From: Sphingomonas glacialis
GTDB lineage: Bacteria > Pseudomonadota > Alphaproteobacteria > Sphingomonadales > Sphingomonadaceae
NCBI RefSeq assembly: GCF_006439055.1
Contig: NZ_RCZC01000001.1
Span: 744,001-808,000, forward strand
Direction of reading: 5' to 3'
DNA length: 64,000 nt
Part shown: in pieces, positions 23,987-33,431 of the stretch
How positions within the stretch are numbered: position 1 is the first letter of the stretch
Layout: each line of letters begins with the position of its first letter
Notes under the pieces: model-generated
What the model was told of the DNA's origin: nothing
The model's input: the letters and a program-made list of their open reading frames with translations, nothing else
Databases searched by the model: none
Position numbers and translations under genes: made by a program

Positions 23987-26023
23987 ATGACCCCGACCAA
24001 ACTCCTCATCGGACAGATCTTTGTGGTGTTCGCCATAGTGCTGGCGGGCGTCTGGTTCGCGACTCAGTGGGCGGCTGCGGAACTGGCCTATCAGCCAGAG
24101 CTTGGCCGGCCGTGGTTCTTCGCTTTTGGCCGTCCTATCTACCAGCCTTGGGCGTTATTCGGCTGGTGGTTTTCGTTCGAAGCCTATGCCCCGGTCCTTT
24201 TCGAAAAGGCGGGTGCGATTGCAGCGGCGAGCGGTCTGGTCGGATGCGGCGCGGCGATCTTTGGTTCGGTCTGGCGCGCGCGCCAGCGCAACAATCTTAC
24301 CACCTACGGTTCGGCGCGCTGGGCCGACGGTCGAGACATTCGGGCCGCAGGTCTGCTCACCGAGTCCGGCGTGTTCCTCGGTCGAACCGGGCCGCGGTAT
24401 CTCCGCCATGACGGTCCCGAACACATCATGGCGTTCGCGCCAACGCGGAGCGGCAAGGGCGTCGGCCTAGTCGTACCGACCTTGCTCGGCTGGTCCGGCT
24501 CTGCCGTCATCCACGACATCAAAGGCGAGAACTGGCAGCTGACGGCCGGCTGGCGCCAGCGCTTTTCGCATTGCCTGCTTTTCAATCCGACCGACGCGCG
24601 TTCGGCGCGCTACAATCCGCTGCTCGAAGTGCGCCGCGGCATCGACGAAGTACGCGACGTCCAGAATATCGCCGACATTCTCGTCGATCCCGAAGGTGCC
24701 CTCGAACGGCGCAGCCACTGGGAAAAGACCAGCCATTCGCTGCTGGTGGGAGCGATCCTCCACATTCTTTATGCCGAGGAAGAGAAGACGTTGGCGCGCG
24801 TTGCGACCTTCCTGTCCGATCCGCAGCGGCCATTTACTGCGACGCTCAAACGGATGATGACCACAAATCATCTCGGCACGGTCGAAGCCCCTGTCGTTCA
24901 CCCGGTCGTGGCGTCGGCGGCGAGAGAAGTTCTCAACAAGTCCGAGAACGAGCGATCCGGCGTGTTGTCGACAGCGATGTCGTTCCTCGGCCTTTACCGC
25001 GATCCGACCGTCGCGACGGTAACATCGCGCTGCGATTGGCGCATCGCCGATCTGGTCGAAGGCAAGTCGCCGGTCTCGCTGTATCTGGTCGTGCCGCCAT
25101 CCGACATCAGCCGCACCAAACCGCTGATCCGCCTTGTCCTTAATCAGATCGGTCGCCGGCTGACCGAGCATTTGCACGCCGAAAACGGCGCTAACGCCGC
25201 CAATCACCACAAGCTGCTCATGATGCTCGACGAGTTTCCGGCGCTTGGGCGGCTAGACTTCTTCGAAACCAGCCTCGCGTTCCTTGCCGGCTACGGCGTG
25301 CGCGCCTTCCTGATCGCGCAGAGCCTCAATCAGATCGAGAAGGCCTATGGCGAGCACAACGCCATCCTCGACAATTGCCATGTGCGCGTGGCGTTCGCTT
25401 CCAACGACGAACGAACCGCCAAGCGCATTTCCGATGCGCTGGGCACCGCGACCGAACAGCGCGCGATGCGCAACTATGCCGGTCATCGGCTCGCGCCCTG
25501 GCTCGCGCACGTCATGGTCAGTCGGCAGGAGACGGCTCGTGCGCTCCTGACACCCGGCGAGGTGATGCAACTTCCGCCGACCGACGAACTGGTACTGATC
25601 GCTGGCACGCCACCGATCCGCGCGACCAAGTTGCGATACTATGAGGACAGCACCTTCAAAGCGCGCGTCCTGCCGCCACCTATCTTGTCGGACGGTGAGT
25701 ATGCCGACCGCCCTGGATCGCGCCCGGACGATTGGGCCGGGATCGTGCGCGGCATCGATGCGCGCTTAGGGGCTGCTGGCGATACCGAAGGCGACGATAC
25801 CGGTGGCGGTCTCGAACAGGCCCGACACCCCGGTCAGGAAATCGACCGTCCGCTGACGCCCGATCCGATCACAGCCGACCCGCTTGGCCTTGGCGACGAC
25901 GACGGAGATCTTGCCGCCGACAGCCGCGCGATGGATCAGGCCAGCGCGCTCGGCACCGCTCGCTCCGTTTACGCCATAGACGCCGCAGATCGCCGGCCCG
26001 GCGATCTGCAGCTGGACCTCTGA
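23987..26023 (+). CDS. traG: TraG/VirD4-family conjugal transfer coupling ATPase
   Basis: 678 residues, GGAGG six bases before ATG. Two N-terminal membrane segments (about 8-30 and 72-95), then the T4SS DNA-transfer domain. Walker A is APTRSGKG (about 151-158), Walker B LLMMLDEFPALG (about 407-418), followed by IAQSLNQI and a RAMRNYAGHRL element. It links the relaxase-DNA complex to the trb channel. The C-terminal 80 residues are acidic and variable. First gene of the traG-trb operon, with the CopG-like gene starting 3 nt later. Confidence 0.95.
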   Translation: MTPTKLLIGQIFVVFAIVLAGVWFATQWAAAELAYQPELGRPWFFAFGRPIYQPWALFGWWFSFEAYAPVLFEKAGAIAAASGLVGCGAAIFGSVWRARQRNNLTTYGSARWADGRDIRAAGLLTESGVFLGRTGPRYLRHDGPEHIMAFAPTRSGKGVGLVVPTLLGWSGSAVIHDIKGENWQLTAGWRQRFSHCLLFNPTDARSARYNPLLEVRRGIDEVRDVQNIADILVDPEGALERRSHWEKTSHSLLVGAILHILYAEEEKTLARVATFLSDPQRPFTATLKRMMTTNHLGTVEAPVVHPVVASAAREVLNKSENERSGVLSTAMSFLGLYRDPTVATVTSRCDWRIADLVEGKSPVSLYLVVPPSDISRTKPLIRLVLNQIGRRLTEHLHAENGANAANHHKLLMMLDEFPALGRLDFFETSLAFLAGYGVRAFLIAQSLNQIEKAYGEHNAILDNCHVRVAFASNDERTAKRISDALGTATEQRAMRNYAGHRLAPWLAHVMVSRQETARALLTPGEVMQLPPTDELVLIAGTPPIRATKLRYYEDSTFKARVLPPPILSDGEYADRPGSRPDDWAGIVRGIDARLGAAGDTEGDDTGGGLEQARHPGQEIDRPLTPDPITADPLGLGDDDGDLAADSRAMDQASALGTARSVYAIDAADRRPGDLQLDL

Positions 26024-26025
26024 CG

Positions 26026-26427
26026 ATGGCCGAGAAAATCCGGCATCAGCTGTTCCTGCCCAAGCCAGTCAGCGACCGCCTCGAAACGCTTGCCGCAAAG
26101 CCCGGCGCGTCGAAGTCTGCAATCCTGACCGATGCCGTCACGGCCTGGCTCAACAGGCGGGGAGCGTCGGAACTGGAGGACCGCTTCGGAATCCGGCTCG
26201 ATCGCCTGACGGCTGCGATCGGCAGGTTGGAGCGCGACGGCCACATCCAGCTCGAAACGATCGCGCTGTTCGTCCGCTACGAACTGGCGATCCACGCACC
26301 GCTCGCCGAGAACGACCATGCCGGCCGGGCCATCGCCGCCAAGCGGTTCGAAGCCTTCATCGCACAGGTCGGTCGGCAGATAGCCGCCGGCCGCCGAACG
26401 ATCGGCAGCACGGAGCCTAGTCAATGA
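26026..26427 (+). CDS. CopG/RHH-like protein of the transfer operon
   Basis: 133 residues. The N-terminus (HQLFLPKPVSDRLETLAAKPGASKSAILTDAVTAWLN) is a ribbon-helix-helix DNA-binding pattern, and a helical C-terminal domain follows. Such genes lie between traG and trbB in many alphaproteobacterial elements and are likely regulators of the trb operon. The end overlaps trbB by 4 nt. Confidence 0.85.
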   Translation: MAEKIRHQLFLPKPVSDRLETLAAKPGASKSAILTDAVTAWLNRRGASELEDRFGIRLDRLTAAIGRLERDGHIQLETIALFVRYELAIHAPLAENDHAGRAIAAKRFEAFIAQVGRQIAAGRRTIGSTEPSQ

Positions 26428-27413
26428 GCGGCGGCGTTTCCGCGGACCGGCGGCGCGCAATGCTGCGCACGGCGATGGGATCGGCGATTGCCGATGCCCT
26501 CGCCGATGCACGTGTCATCGAGATTATGGTCAATCCCGACGGCGCGCTACGCCTCGACCGGCTTGGCGAAGGGCGCACCGACACAGGTGTGCGGATGGAC
26601 GCCGCCCAAGTCGAACGGATCATCCGACTTGTCGCTTCTCATGCTCGGGCCGAGGTTCACGGCGACGCGCCGATCGTCTCGGCCGAACTGCCGCCGCATA
26701 TCGAGGGACGTGCTGGCGAGCGGTTCGAAGGACTGCTGCCGCCCGTATCGACAGCACCCTGCTTCTCGATCCGCAAGCCAGCGGAGCGGCTCTACAGTCT
26801 CGACGACTATGTGGCCGACGGCATCATGTCGCCAGCGGCCGCCGACCGGCTGAAGGCCTGCGTTACTCAACGCTACAACATCCTCGTGGCCGGCGGCACA
26901 AGCTCGGGGAAGACCACACTCGCCAACGCGCTTCTCGCCGAAATGGCTTGGGTGGACGAGCGCGTGATCCTGATCGAGGACACCCGCGAGCTGCAAAGCC
27001 CGGCCGCCGACACAGTGGCTTTGCGCACGCGCCCGGGTGTCGTGACGATGGCCGACCTCGTCCGCTCGACGCTGCGCCTGCGCCCCGACCGCATCATCGT
27101 GGGAGAGGTGCGAGGCCCCGAAGCGCTCGACATGCTCAAGGCCTGGAACACCGGCCATCCCGGCGGCATCGCCACCGTCCACGCCAATAGCGCGATCTCA
27201 GCACTCTACCGGATCGAGGGTCTCGTCCAGGAGGCGGTGGTCACGGTCCCGCGCCGGCTGATCGCCGAGGCGATCGACATCATTGTCTTCATCTCCGGAC
27301 GCGGCCTCCAGCGCCGCATCTCGCAGATCGCGCGTGTCGCCGGGCTCGATCCCGACACCGGCGCCTACGCGCTCGCCGACTTCCTCTTGCCCCTCAACCC
27401 CCAAGGAGAATGA
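26424..27413 (+). CDS. trbB: TrbB conjugative transfer ATPase (VirB11-like)
   Basis: 329 residues. N-terminal domain with MVNPDGALRLDRLGEG, Walker A AGGTSSGKTT (about 156-165), Asp box VILIEDTRELQ, Walker B RIIVGEVRGPEALDMLKAWNTGHPGG and the His box IATVHAN. Hexameric traffic ATPase that drives pilus assembly and substrate transfer at the inner membrane. Overlaps the CopG gene, and its TGA overlaps an ATG at 27410, with trbC starting at 27416. Confidence 0.95.
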   Translation: MSGGVSADRRRAMLRTAMGSAIADALADARVIEIMVNPDGALRLDRLGEGRTDTGVRMDAAQVERIIRLVASHARAEVHGDAPIVSAELPPHIEGRAGERFEGLLPPVSTAPCFSIRKPAERLYSLDDYVADGIMSPAAADRLKACVTQRYNILVAGGTSSGKTTLANALLAEMAWVDERVILIEDTRELQSPAADTVALRTRPGVVTMADLVRSTLRLRPDRIIVGEVRGPEALDMLKAWNTGHPGGIATVHANSAISALYRIEGLVQEAVVTVPRRLIAEAIDIIVFISGRGLQRRISQIARVAGLDPDTGAYALADFLLPLNPQGE

Positions 27414-27415
27414 CC

Positions 27416-27751
27416 ATGCAGCTTGCCAAGATTCCGTCTCGCGGATCGACCTTCCTCGTCGGTGCGGCCATCGGCCTGACCCTCGCCATAGCCCCCGCCG
27501 CGCAGGCGGCCGGTTCCGGCATGCCGTGGGAGCAACCGCTCCAGCAGGTGCTGGAATCCGTCCAGGGTCCGGTCGCGAAGATCGTTGCCGTCATCGTGAT
27601 CATCGTCACCGGTCTGACGCTGGCGTTCGGCGAAAGCAGCGGCGGCTTCCGCCGCCTCATCCAGATCGTCTTCGGCCTGTCGATCGCCTTCGCGGCGTCG
27701 AGCTTCTTCCTCAGCTTCTTCAGCTTCGGCGGTGGGGCGCTGATCGCGTGA
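27416..27751 (+). CDS. trbC: TrbC/VirB2 pilin
   Basis: 111 residues from the ATG seven bases after AAGGAG; the ATG at 27410 is too close to that site. Signal-like N-terminus to about residue 32 (AIAPAAQAAG), then two hydrophobic helices (about 53-70 and 81-103) separated by a Gly/Ser/Arg turn, the VirB2/TrbC layout. Expected substrate of TraF for cyclisation. Its stop overlaps the GTG of trbD. Confidence 0.93.
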   Translation: MQLAKIPSRGSTFLVGAAIGLTLAIAPAAQAAGSGMPWEQPLQQVLESVQGPVAKIVAVIVIIVTGLTLAFGESSGGFRRLIQIVFGLSIAFAASSFFLSFFSFGGGALIA

Positions 27752-28020
27752 TCGGCGCCGGCCAACACCTCGAAGGGTTCGAGGCTCCCATCCATGGGAG
27801 CCTCGGATCGCCCATCCTGCTCGGCGGCGCACCGCGCGGGCTGGCGATCGTCAATGGAACGCTGGCAGCCGCCGTCGGCCTCGGCCTTCAGCAATGGATT
27901 GCCGGTCTCGTGCTCTGGGCGGTCGGCCACAGCATCGCCGTCTTCGCCGCGCGCCGCGACCCGGATTTCGCGCCCGTGTTGATCCGTCATCTCCGCCAGA
28001 AAGGCTATTTCGCGTGCTGA
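27748..28020 (+). CDS. trbD: TrbD (VirB3-like)
   Basis: 90 residues from the GTG that overlaps the trbC stop. The N-terminus HLEGFEAPIHGSLGSPILLGGAPRG and the membrane segments (about 32-50 and 52-67), then RRDPDF..VLIRHLRQKGYF, match TrbD. Inner-membrane channel component. The annotated start follows operon logic; no separate ribosome site is needed. Confidence 0.92.
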   Translation: MIGAGQHLEGFEAPIHGSLGSPILLGGAPRGLAIVNGTLAAAVGLGLQQWIAGLVLWAVGHSIAVFAARRDPDFAPVLIRHLRQKGYFAC

Positions 28021-30452
28021 ATCTCGCCGAATATCGTCACCGGCCCGACCGGTTGGCGGACTATCTCCCATGGGCGGCGCTCGTCGCAACTGGCATCATC
28101 CTGAACAAGGACGGGAGCTTCCAGCGGACGTTGCGCTTCCGAGGACCCGACCTGGAATCCGCGACCGAGGGCGAGCTGATCTCGGCCTGTGCTCGGGCCA
28201 ACAATGTCCTCAAGCGGTTCGGGTCGGGCTGGGCGCTGTTCTTCGAAGCCGAGCGTCGCGTGGCATCTGCCTACCCCGACAGCGGCTTTCCCGATGCCGC
28301 GTCCTGGCTGGTCGACCAGGAACGACGCGCCGCCTTCCTCGGCGAAGGCGAACACTATGAAAGCCGCTATCATTTGACGCTGACCTGGCTGCCGACGCCG
28401 GATAGCGCCGAGGCGGCCGGCCGTTCGCTGGTCGAGCGGCCCGATGCCGACAAGGGCCGCGACTGGCACGGAGCGCTGTCCAGCTTCATCGCCGAAAGCG
28501 ATCGCGCCCTCGATCTCTTCGCCAGCTTCATGCCCGAGGTCCGCGCTCTCGATGATTCCGAGACGCTGACCTTCCTGCATGGCACCATCTCAAATCGCCC
28601 GCATCATGTCGCGGTCCCGGAGACACCGGTCTATCTCGACGCGCTGCTCGTCGACACGCCGCTGACCGGCGGGCTGGAGCCGCGGCTCGGCGGCACCCAC
28701 CTTCGCACGCTGACGGTGCTCGGCTTCCCAAGCATGAGTCGGCCGGGAATCCTCGATGCACTCAACCATCAGGACTTCGGCTATCGCTGGGTCACGCGCT
28801 TTCTCGCGCTCGACAAGAGCGACGCCACCAAAGCGCTCAACAAGCTGCGGCGGCAGTGGTTCAACAAGCGCAAGTCGATCACCGCGCTCCTGCGCGAGAT
28901 CATGTACAACCAGCCATCTCTGTTGCTCGACACCGACGCCGACAACAAGGTGGTCGATGCCGACCTCGCGCTTCAGGTCCTCGGCGGCGACCATGTCGCG
29001 TTCGGCCACCTGACCACGACCATCACGGTCAGCGATAGTGATCGCGCCGGCGTCGAAGACAAGGTCAGGCGGGTCGAACGGATCGTCAACGGGCTCGGCT
29101 TCACGACGATACGAGAGGGTGTCAACGCGGTCGAGGCGTGGCTGTCGTCGCTGCCAGGTCAGGTCTACGCAAACGTCCGGCAGCCGCTGGTCCATACGCT
29201 GAACCTCGCGCATCTGATGCCGCTGTCGTCGGTCTGGGCCGGCCCTGTCCGCAACGCCCATCTCGACGGTCCCCCGTTGCTCCATGCCAGTACGGCAGGT
29301 TCGACGCCGTTCCGGCTGTCGACGCATGTCGGCGACGTCGGTCACATGCTGGTGGTAGGACCGACCGGTGCCGGCAAGTCCGTGCTGCTGGCCCTGATTG
29401 CGCTCCAGTTCCGGCGCTACGCGAACTCGCAGGTCTATATCTTCGACAAGGGGTTCTCCGCCCGCGCCGCCGTGCTGGCGATGGGCGGTGCGCATCACGC
29501 GCTGGGCCTCGGTGCCGATGCCGGCGAAACGCTCGCCTTTCAGCCTTTGCGCAGGATCGACGATGCCACCGAGCGAAGCTGGGCGGCGGAATGGATCGCG
29601 GCGCTGCTCGCGCACGAGAAGGTACTCGTCACGCCCGAGGTAAAGGATGCCGTCTGGTCCGCGCTCGGCAGCCTCGCGTCAGCGCCGCCGGAGGAACGCA
29701 CCCTAACCGGGCTCACGCTGCTCCTCCAATCGAATGCGCTTCGCACCGCGCTTGGCGCCTACACGCTAGACGGCCCCTATGGACGGCTGCTCGACGCGGC
29801 CGAGCAGCATCTCGCCTTCGCCGATGTCCAGTGCTTCGAGACCGAGGAGCTGATGGGCCAGGCCGGCGTGGTGGCGCCGGTACTGACCTATCTCTTCCAC
29901 CGGCTGGAAGAGCGGTTCGATGGTCGGCCGACCTTGCTGGTGCTCGACGAGGCCTGGATATTCCTTGATCATCCGCTGTTCGCCGCGCGAATTCGCGAGT
30001 GGTTGAAAGTGCTCCGCAAGAAGAACGTCGCGGTGCTGTTCGCGACGCAGAGCCTAGCCGACATCGCGTCGAGCAGCATCGCGCCGGCCATCATCGAGAG
30101 CTGCCCACAGCGCATCCTGCTTCCCAATGATCGCGCGATCGAGCCGCAAAGCCGAGAGGCCTACGAGCGCTTCGGACTGAACGATCGCCAGATCGAGCTG
30201 GTCAGCCGCGCCACGCCGAAGCGGCACTATTACCTGCAGTCGGCGCGCGGCAATCGGCTGTTCGAACTGGGCCTTGGTCCGGTCGCGCTAGCCCTGTGCG
30301 GCGCGTCGGACCCCGCCACGCAATCGCGGATCGACGCGATGATCGCCGACCACGGCCTCTCGGATTTCGCGGCCCGCTTCTTGCGCGATGCCGGCCTCGA
30401 CTGGGCGGCCGACCTGCTCGCCGATTTTCCCGCCCCCCAAGCAAAGGAGTAA
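28014..30452 (+). CDS. trbE: TrbE (VirB4-like) transfer ATPase
   Basis: 812 residues from a GTG that overlaps trbD by 7 nt. N-terminal CagE/TrbE region, then Walker A GPTGAGKS (about 449-456) and Walker B LLVLDEAWIF (about 641-650), followed by FATQSLADIA and the LLPND..I motif. VirB4-type ATPase at the base of the channel. Full length for the family. Confidence 0.95.
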   Translation: MLNLAEYRHRPDRLADYLPWAALVATGIILNKDGSFQRTLRFRGPDLESATEGELISACARANNVLKRFGSGWALFFEAERRVASAYPDSGFPDAASWLVDQERRAAFLGEGEHYESRYHLTLTWLPTPDSAEAAGRSLVERPDADKGRDWHGALSSFIAESDRALDLFASFMPEVRALDDSETLTFLHGTISNRPHHVAVPETPVYLDALLVDTPLTGGLEPRLGGTHLRTLTVLGFPSMSRPGILDALNHQDFGYRWVTRFLALDKSDATKALNKLRRQWFNKRKSITALLREIMYNQPSLLLDTDADNKVVDADLALQVLGGDHVAFGHLTTTITVSDSDRAGVEDKVRRVERIVNGLGFTTIREGVNAVEAWLSSLPGQVYANVRQPLVHTLNLAHLMPLSSVWAGPVRNAHLDGPPLLHASTAGSTPFRLSTHVGDVGHMLVVGPTGAGKSVLLALIALQFRRYANSQVYIFDKGFSARAAVLAMGGAHHALGLGADAGETLAFQPLRRIDDATERSWAAEWIAALLAHEKVLVTPEVKDAVWSALGSLASAPPEERTLTGLTLLLQSNALRTALGAYTLDGPYGRLLDAAEQHLAFADVQCFETEELMGQAGVVAPVLTYLFHRLEERFDGRPTLLVLDEAWIFLDHPLFAARIREWLKVLRKKNVAVLFATQSLADIASSSIAPAIIESCPQRILLPNDRAIEPQSREAYERFGLNDRQIELVSRATPKRHYYLQSARGNRLFELGLGPVALALCGASDPATQSRIDAMIADHGLSDFAARFLRDAGLDWAADLLADFPAPQAKE

Positions 30453-30456
30453 TGTG

Positions 30457-31203
30457 ATGCGTTTCCTCACCCGAAAAATTCTGATCGCGAAGGCGCTAGG
30501 TCTCGGGACAGCAGGCTCGCTCGCCATGGGCCTGGCCATGACAAGCACGCCTGCCCGCGCGCAACTGACGGTGTTCGACCCGAGCAATTACAGCCAGAAC
30601 ATCCTGACGGCCGCCCGGACGCTCACCCAGATCAACAACCAGATCCAGTCGCTGCAGAACCAGGCGCGAAGCCTGCTCAACCAGGCGAAGAACCTGACCA
30701 CGATCGATTTCCCCGAGCTTCAGGCGCTGACCCAGACACTGCAGCAGGTCGATCGGCTGATGGGACAAGCCCAGGGCATCCGGCTTCAGGTCTCCGGCCT
30801 CGACCAGCAATTCCACCAGCTCTTCCCGCAGAGCTTCGGCCAGGCATTGCGGATGAACGATCAGGTCGTTGCTGCGCGCTCTCGCCTCGACACCGCCATG
30901 ACCGCCTACCAGTACACGATGACCGTGCAGGCGCAGGTCGTCGAAAACGTCGCGGCCGATGCCCAGACCCTGTCTTCGCTGGTCGCGAAAAGCCAAGGTG
31001 CCGAAGGATCCTTGCAGGCGCAGCAGGCCACCAACCAGCTGCTCGCGCTAAGTGCTAAGCAACAGTTCCAGATCCAGAACATGATGGCCGCCCAGTATCG
31101 CGCCGAGACGATCGAGCGCGCGCGGCAGGCGCAAGCGCAGATCGATGCGCAGGCGGCGACCAAGAAGTTCCTCGGTTCCGGCAGCGCCTACACCCCCCAA
31201 TAG
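30457..31203 (+). CDS. trbJ: TrbJ (VirB5-like)
   Basis: 248 residues, AAAGGAG seven bases before the ATG. Signal peptide (about 1-35, ending TPARA), then QLTVFDPSNYSQNILTAART, the characteristic TrbJ start, and long glutamine-rich helical hairpins. Periplasmic/pilus-tip minor component. Followed by a hairpin region instead of trbK. Confidence 0.93.
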   Translation: MRFLTRKILIAKALGLGTAGSLAMGLAMTSTPARAQLTVFDPSNYSQNILTAARTLTQINNQIQSLQNQARSLLNQAKNLTTIDFPELQALTQTLQQVDRLMGQAQGIRLQVSGLDQQFHQLFPQSFGQALRMNDQVVAARSRLDTAMTAYQYTMTVQAQVVENVAADAQTLSSLVAKSQGAEGSLQAQQATNQLLALSAKQQFQIQNMMAAQYRAETIERARQAQAQIDAQAATKKFLGSGSAYTPQ

Positions 31204-31317
31204 GCGCGCCGGAGGGCGGCGACGGTCCGCCTCCCGTCGTCGTCTGCCGCGGGGCGGGGCTTCGCTCCCCCGGCTTCGCCCCGCGGCCTCTTTCACTTCG
31301 CTGAGGAACCAACAGCC
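31204..31317 (+). repeat. hairpin spacer between trbJ and trbL
   Basis: 114 bp. An 11-bp perfect inverted repeat GCCGCGGGGCG/CGCCCCGCGGC (31246-31256 and 31277-31287) encloses a smaller GGGG...TCCCC hairpin. No ORF for the usual trbK lipoprotein is visible. It may attenuate or modulate expression within the trb operon. Confidence 0.55.
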
Positions 31318-32619
31318 GTGAACGATCTCAATGTCATCGACCGCTTCATGCAGGCGTTCATTACCTACATCGACGCCGGCTTCGGGTTGCTCGGCGGCGA
31401 CGTCCACTTCCTGACCGTGACGTTGATCGGCATCGACGTGACGCTGGCGGGACTGTTCTGGGCGATGGGCGGCGACGACAATGTGATCGGCCGCTTCCTC
31501 AAGAAGATCCTCTACATCGGCGCGTTCGCGTTCATCCTGAACAGCTTCTCGACGCTTGCCGACATCATCTTCCGCTCGTGCGCGCAGGCCGGCCTCACCG
31601 CGGGCGGCGGCGGCATGTCGGCGGCTGATCTCCTCAAGCCCGGACGGCTTGCGGGGACGGGATTCTCTGCGGCCTGGCCACTCCTGCAGCAGGTATCCGA
31701 GCTGACGGGGTTCACGACCTTCTTCGACAATTTCCTGACCATCGCCGTGCTGCTGTTCGCCTGGGCGATCGTCATCATCACCTTCTTCATCCTCGCGGTG
31801 CAGATGTTCGTCACAATCATCGAGTTCAAGCTGACATCGCTGGCCGGCTTCATCCTTGTGCCATTTGCACTCTGGAACCGGACCAGCTTCCTGGCCGAAC
31901 GCGTGCTCGGCAACGTGGTCTCGTCGGGCATCAAGGTGATGGTCCTCGCCGTCATCGTCGGCATCGGCTCAAACTTCTTCACCGAGTTCACGACCGCTCT
32001 GCAGGGCCAGGAGCCGGACATCGGACAGGCGCTGAGCCTGATGCTCGCCAGCCTCACCATGTTCGGTCTCGGCATTTTCGGTCCAAGCATTGCCTCGGGA
32101 CTCGTCGCGGGCGCTCCGCAACTCGGTGCTGGTGCCGCGCTCGGCACGACCGTCGGCGCGGCGGGTATCACGATGCTTGCGGGCGGCGCTGCTGTTGGCG
32201 GGGCGCGCGCCCTTGGCGGCGCGGCACTCGGCGCGGTGCGGGCCGGCACCTCGATGGGATCGGCAGCTTCGACCGCCTACACGCTGGGCAAGGAAACCGC
32301 GTCGTCACCAACGATGGCGGCTGGCCTTGGCGGCGTGGCGCGCGCCGCCGGCAATGCCGCCCGCGAGCGCGCCTCGAGCGCGCTCGGCCTGGGCGAAGCC
32401 GCTTCGCAGGGTCGGGCTGCGGCCTGGAATGCACTCAATCGCAGCGGCCGGGCCGAAGCAGGATCATCCTCCGACGCCGACGGCACCCCGGCCTGGGCAC
32501 GAGCGATGCGTGGCCAGCAGACCGCCCGACATCACCGCCAGATCGCGCTGCACACCTTGCAGCAAGGCGATCGCGGCGGCGCCTCCGCCACCCCCGACAT
32601 CAAGGAAAGGGACGACTGA
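31318..32619 (+). CDS. trbL: TrbL/VirB6 inner-membrane protein
   Basis: 433 residues from a GTG start. An N-terminal periplasmic segment, then at least five hydrophobic helices between about 40 and 270 (for example LTIAVLLFAWAIVIITFFIL), typical of TrbL/VirB6. The C-terminal 150 residues are Ala/Gly-rich, then polar and His/Arg-rich, as in other TrbL proteins. Its stop overlaps the trbF start by 1 nt. Confidence 0.93.
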   Translation: MNDLNVIDRFMQAFITYIDAGFGLLGGDVHFLTVTLIGIDVTLAGLFWAMGGDDNVIGRFLKKILYIGAFAFILNSFSTLADIIFRSCAQAGLTAGGGGMSAADLLKPGRLAGTGFSAAWPLLQQVSELTGFTTFFDNFLTIAVLLFAWAIVIITFFILAVQMFVTIIEFKLTSLAGFILVPFALWNRTSFLAERVLGNVVSSGIKVMVLAVIVGIGSNFFTEFTTALQGQEPDIGQALSLMLASLTMFGLGIFGPSIASGLVAGAPQLGAGAALGTTVGAAGITMLAGGAAVGGARALGGAALGAVRAGTSMGSAASTAYTLGKETASSPTMAAGLGGVARAAGNAARERASSALGLGEAASQGRAAAWNALNRSGRAEAGSSSDADGTPAWARAMRGQQTARHHRQIALHTLQQGDRGGASATPDIKERDD

Positions 32620-33431
32620 TGATCTTCAAACGCGCCGTCCAGCGTTACGGACAAACCCCGGAGCCGGAGACGCCGTACCAGCGTGCCGGCCAGGTCTGGG
32701 ATGAGCGGATCGGTTCTGCTCGCGTGCAAGCGCGCAACTGGCGCCTGATGGCATTCGGGTGCCTTGCCCTCACCGGCGGTCTTTCGTCAGGTCTCGTCTG
32801 GCAGTCGGTGCAGAGCCGCATTACGCCCTATGTCGTGGAGGTCGACCGGCTGGGCGAGGCGCGCGCCGTCTCGGAAGCAGAGGCGGGCTATCATCCCACT
32901 GATCCGCAGATCGCATGGCACCTGTCGCGTTTTATCGCGAACGTCCGCGGCCGATCGCTCGATCCGGTGCTGGTTCGCCAGGACTGGCTCGAAGCCTATG
33001 ACTTCACCACCAAGCGCGGCGCCCAGTTTCTCGGCGACTATGCCCGAACCGCCGATCCCTTTGCCAGTATCGGCGAGCGGACGGTGTCGGTTCAGGTGAC
33101 GAGCGTGGTCCGCGCATCGGATCGGTCCTTCCAGGTCAAATGGACCGAGACCGCCTATGAGCGTGGCGCGCAGTCCGGGACGCAGCGCTGGACGGCGATC
33201 CTGACCGTCGTGATGCGGGCGCCTACCGATGCGGACACGCTCCGGAAGAACCCGCTTGGCGTCTATGTCGATGCGGTCGACTGGAGCCGGGAGCTCGATC
33301 CTCCCGCGCAGTCGCGTCCGACACCGCCGCCTGCTGCCCCACCGCCTGTCCCGGCAGGCTTGCCGCTCGGCTCTCCCCTCGATCCCAATCTCGCTGCTCC
33401 CACGCAGCCCGCCCAGGAGTCACGCCCATGA
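32619..33431 (+). CDS. trbF: TrbF (VirB8-like)
   Basis: 270 residues: short cytoplasmic tail (YGQTPEPETPYQRAGQVWDE), one membrane helix (about 42-60), then a VirB8-type periplasmic domain with PYVVEVD and W.EAYDFTT motifs. The proline-rich C-terminal tail is element-typical. Scaffold between the inner membrane and the core complex. Overlaps trbG by 4 nt. Confidence 0.94.
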   Translation: MIFKRAVQRYGQTPEPETPYQRAGQVWDERIGSARVQARNWRLMAFGCLALTGGLSSGLVWQSVQSRITPYVVEVDRLGEARAVSEAEAGYHPTDPQIAWHLSRFIANVRGRSLDPVLVRQDWLEAYDFTTKRGAQFLGDYARTADPFASIGERTVSVQVTSVVRASDRSFQVKWTETAYERGAQSGTQRWTAILTVVMRAPTDADTLRKNPLGVYVDAVDWSRELDPPAQSRPTPPPAAPPPVPAGLPLGSPLDPNLAAPTQPAQESRP

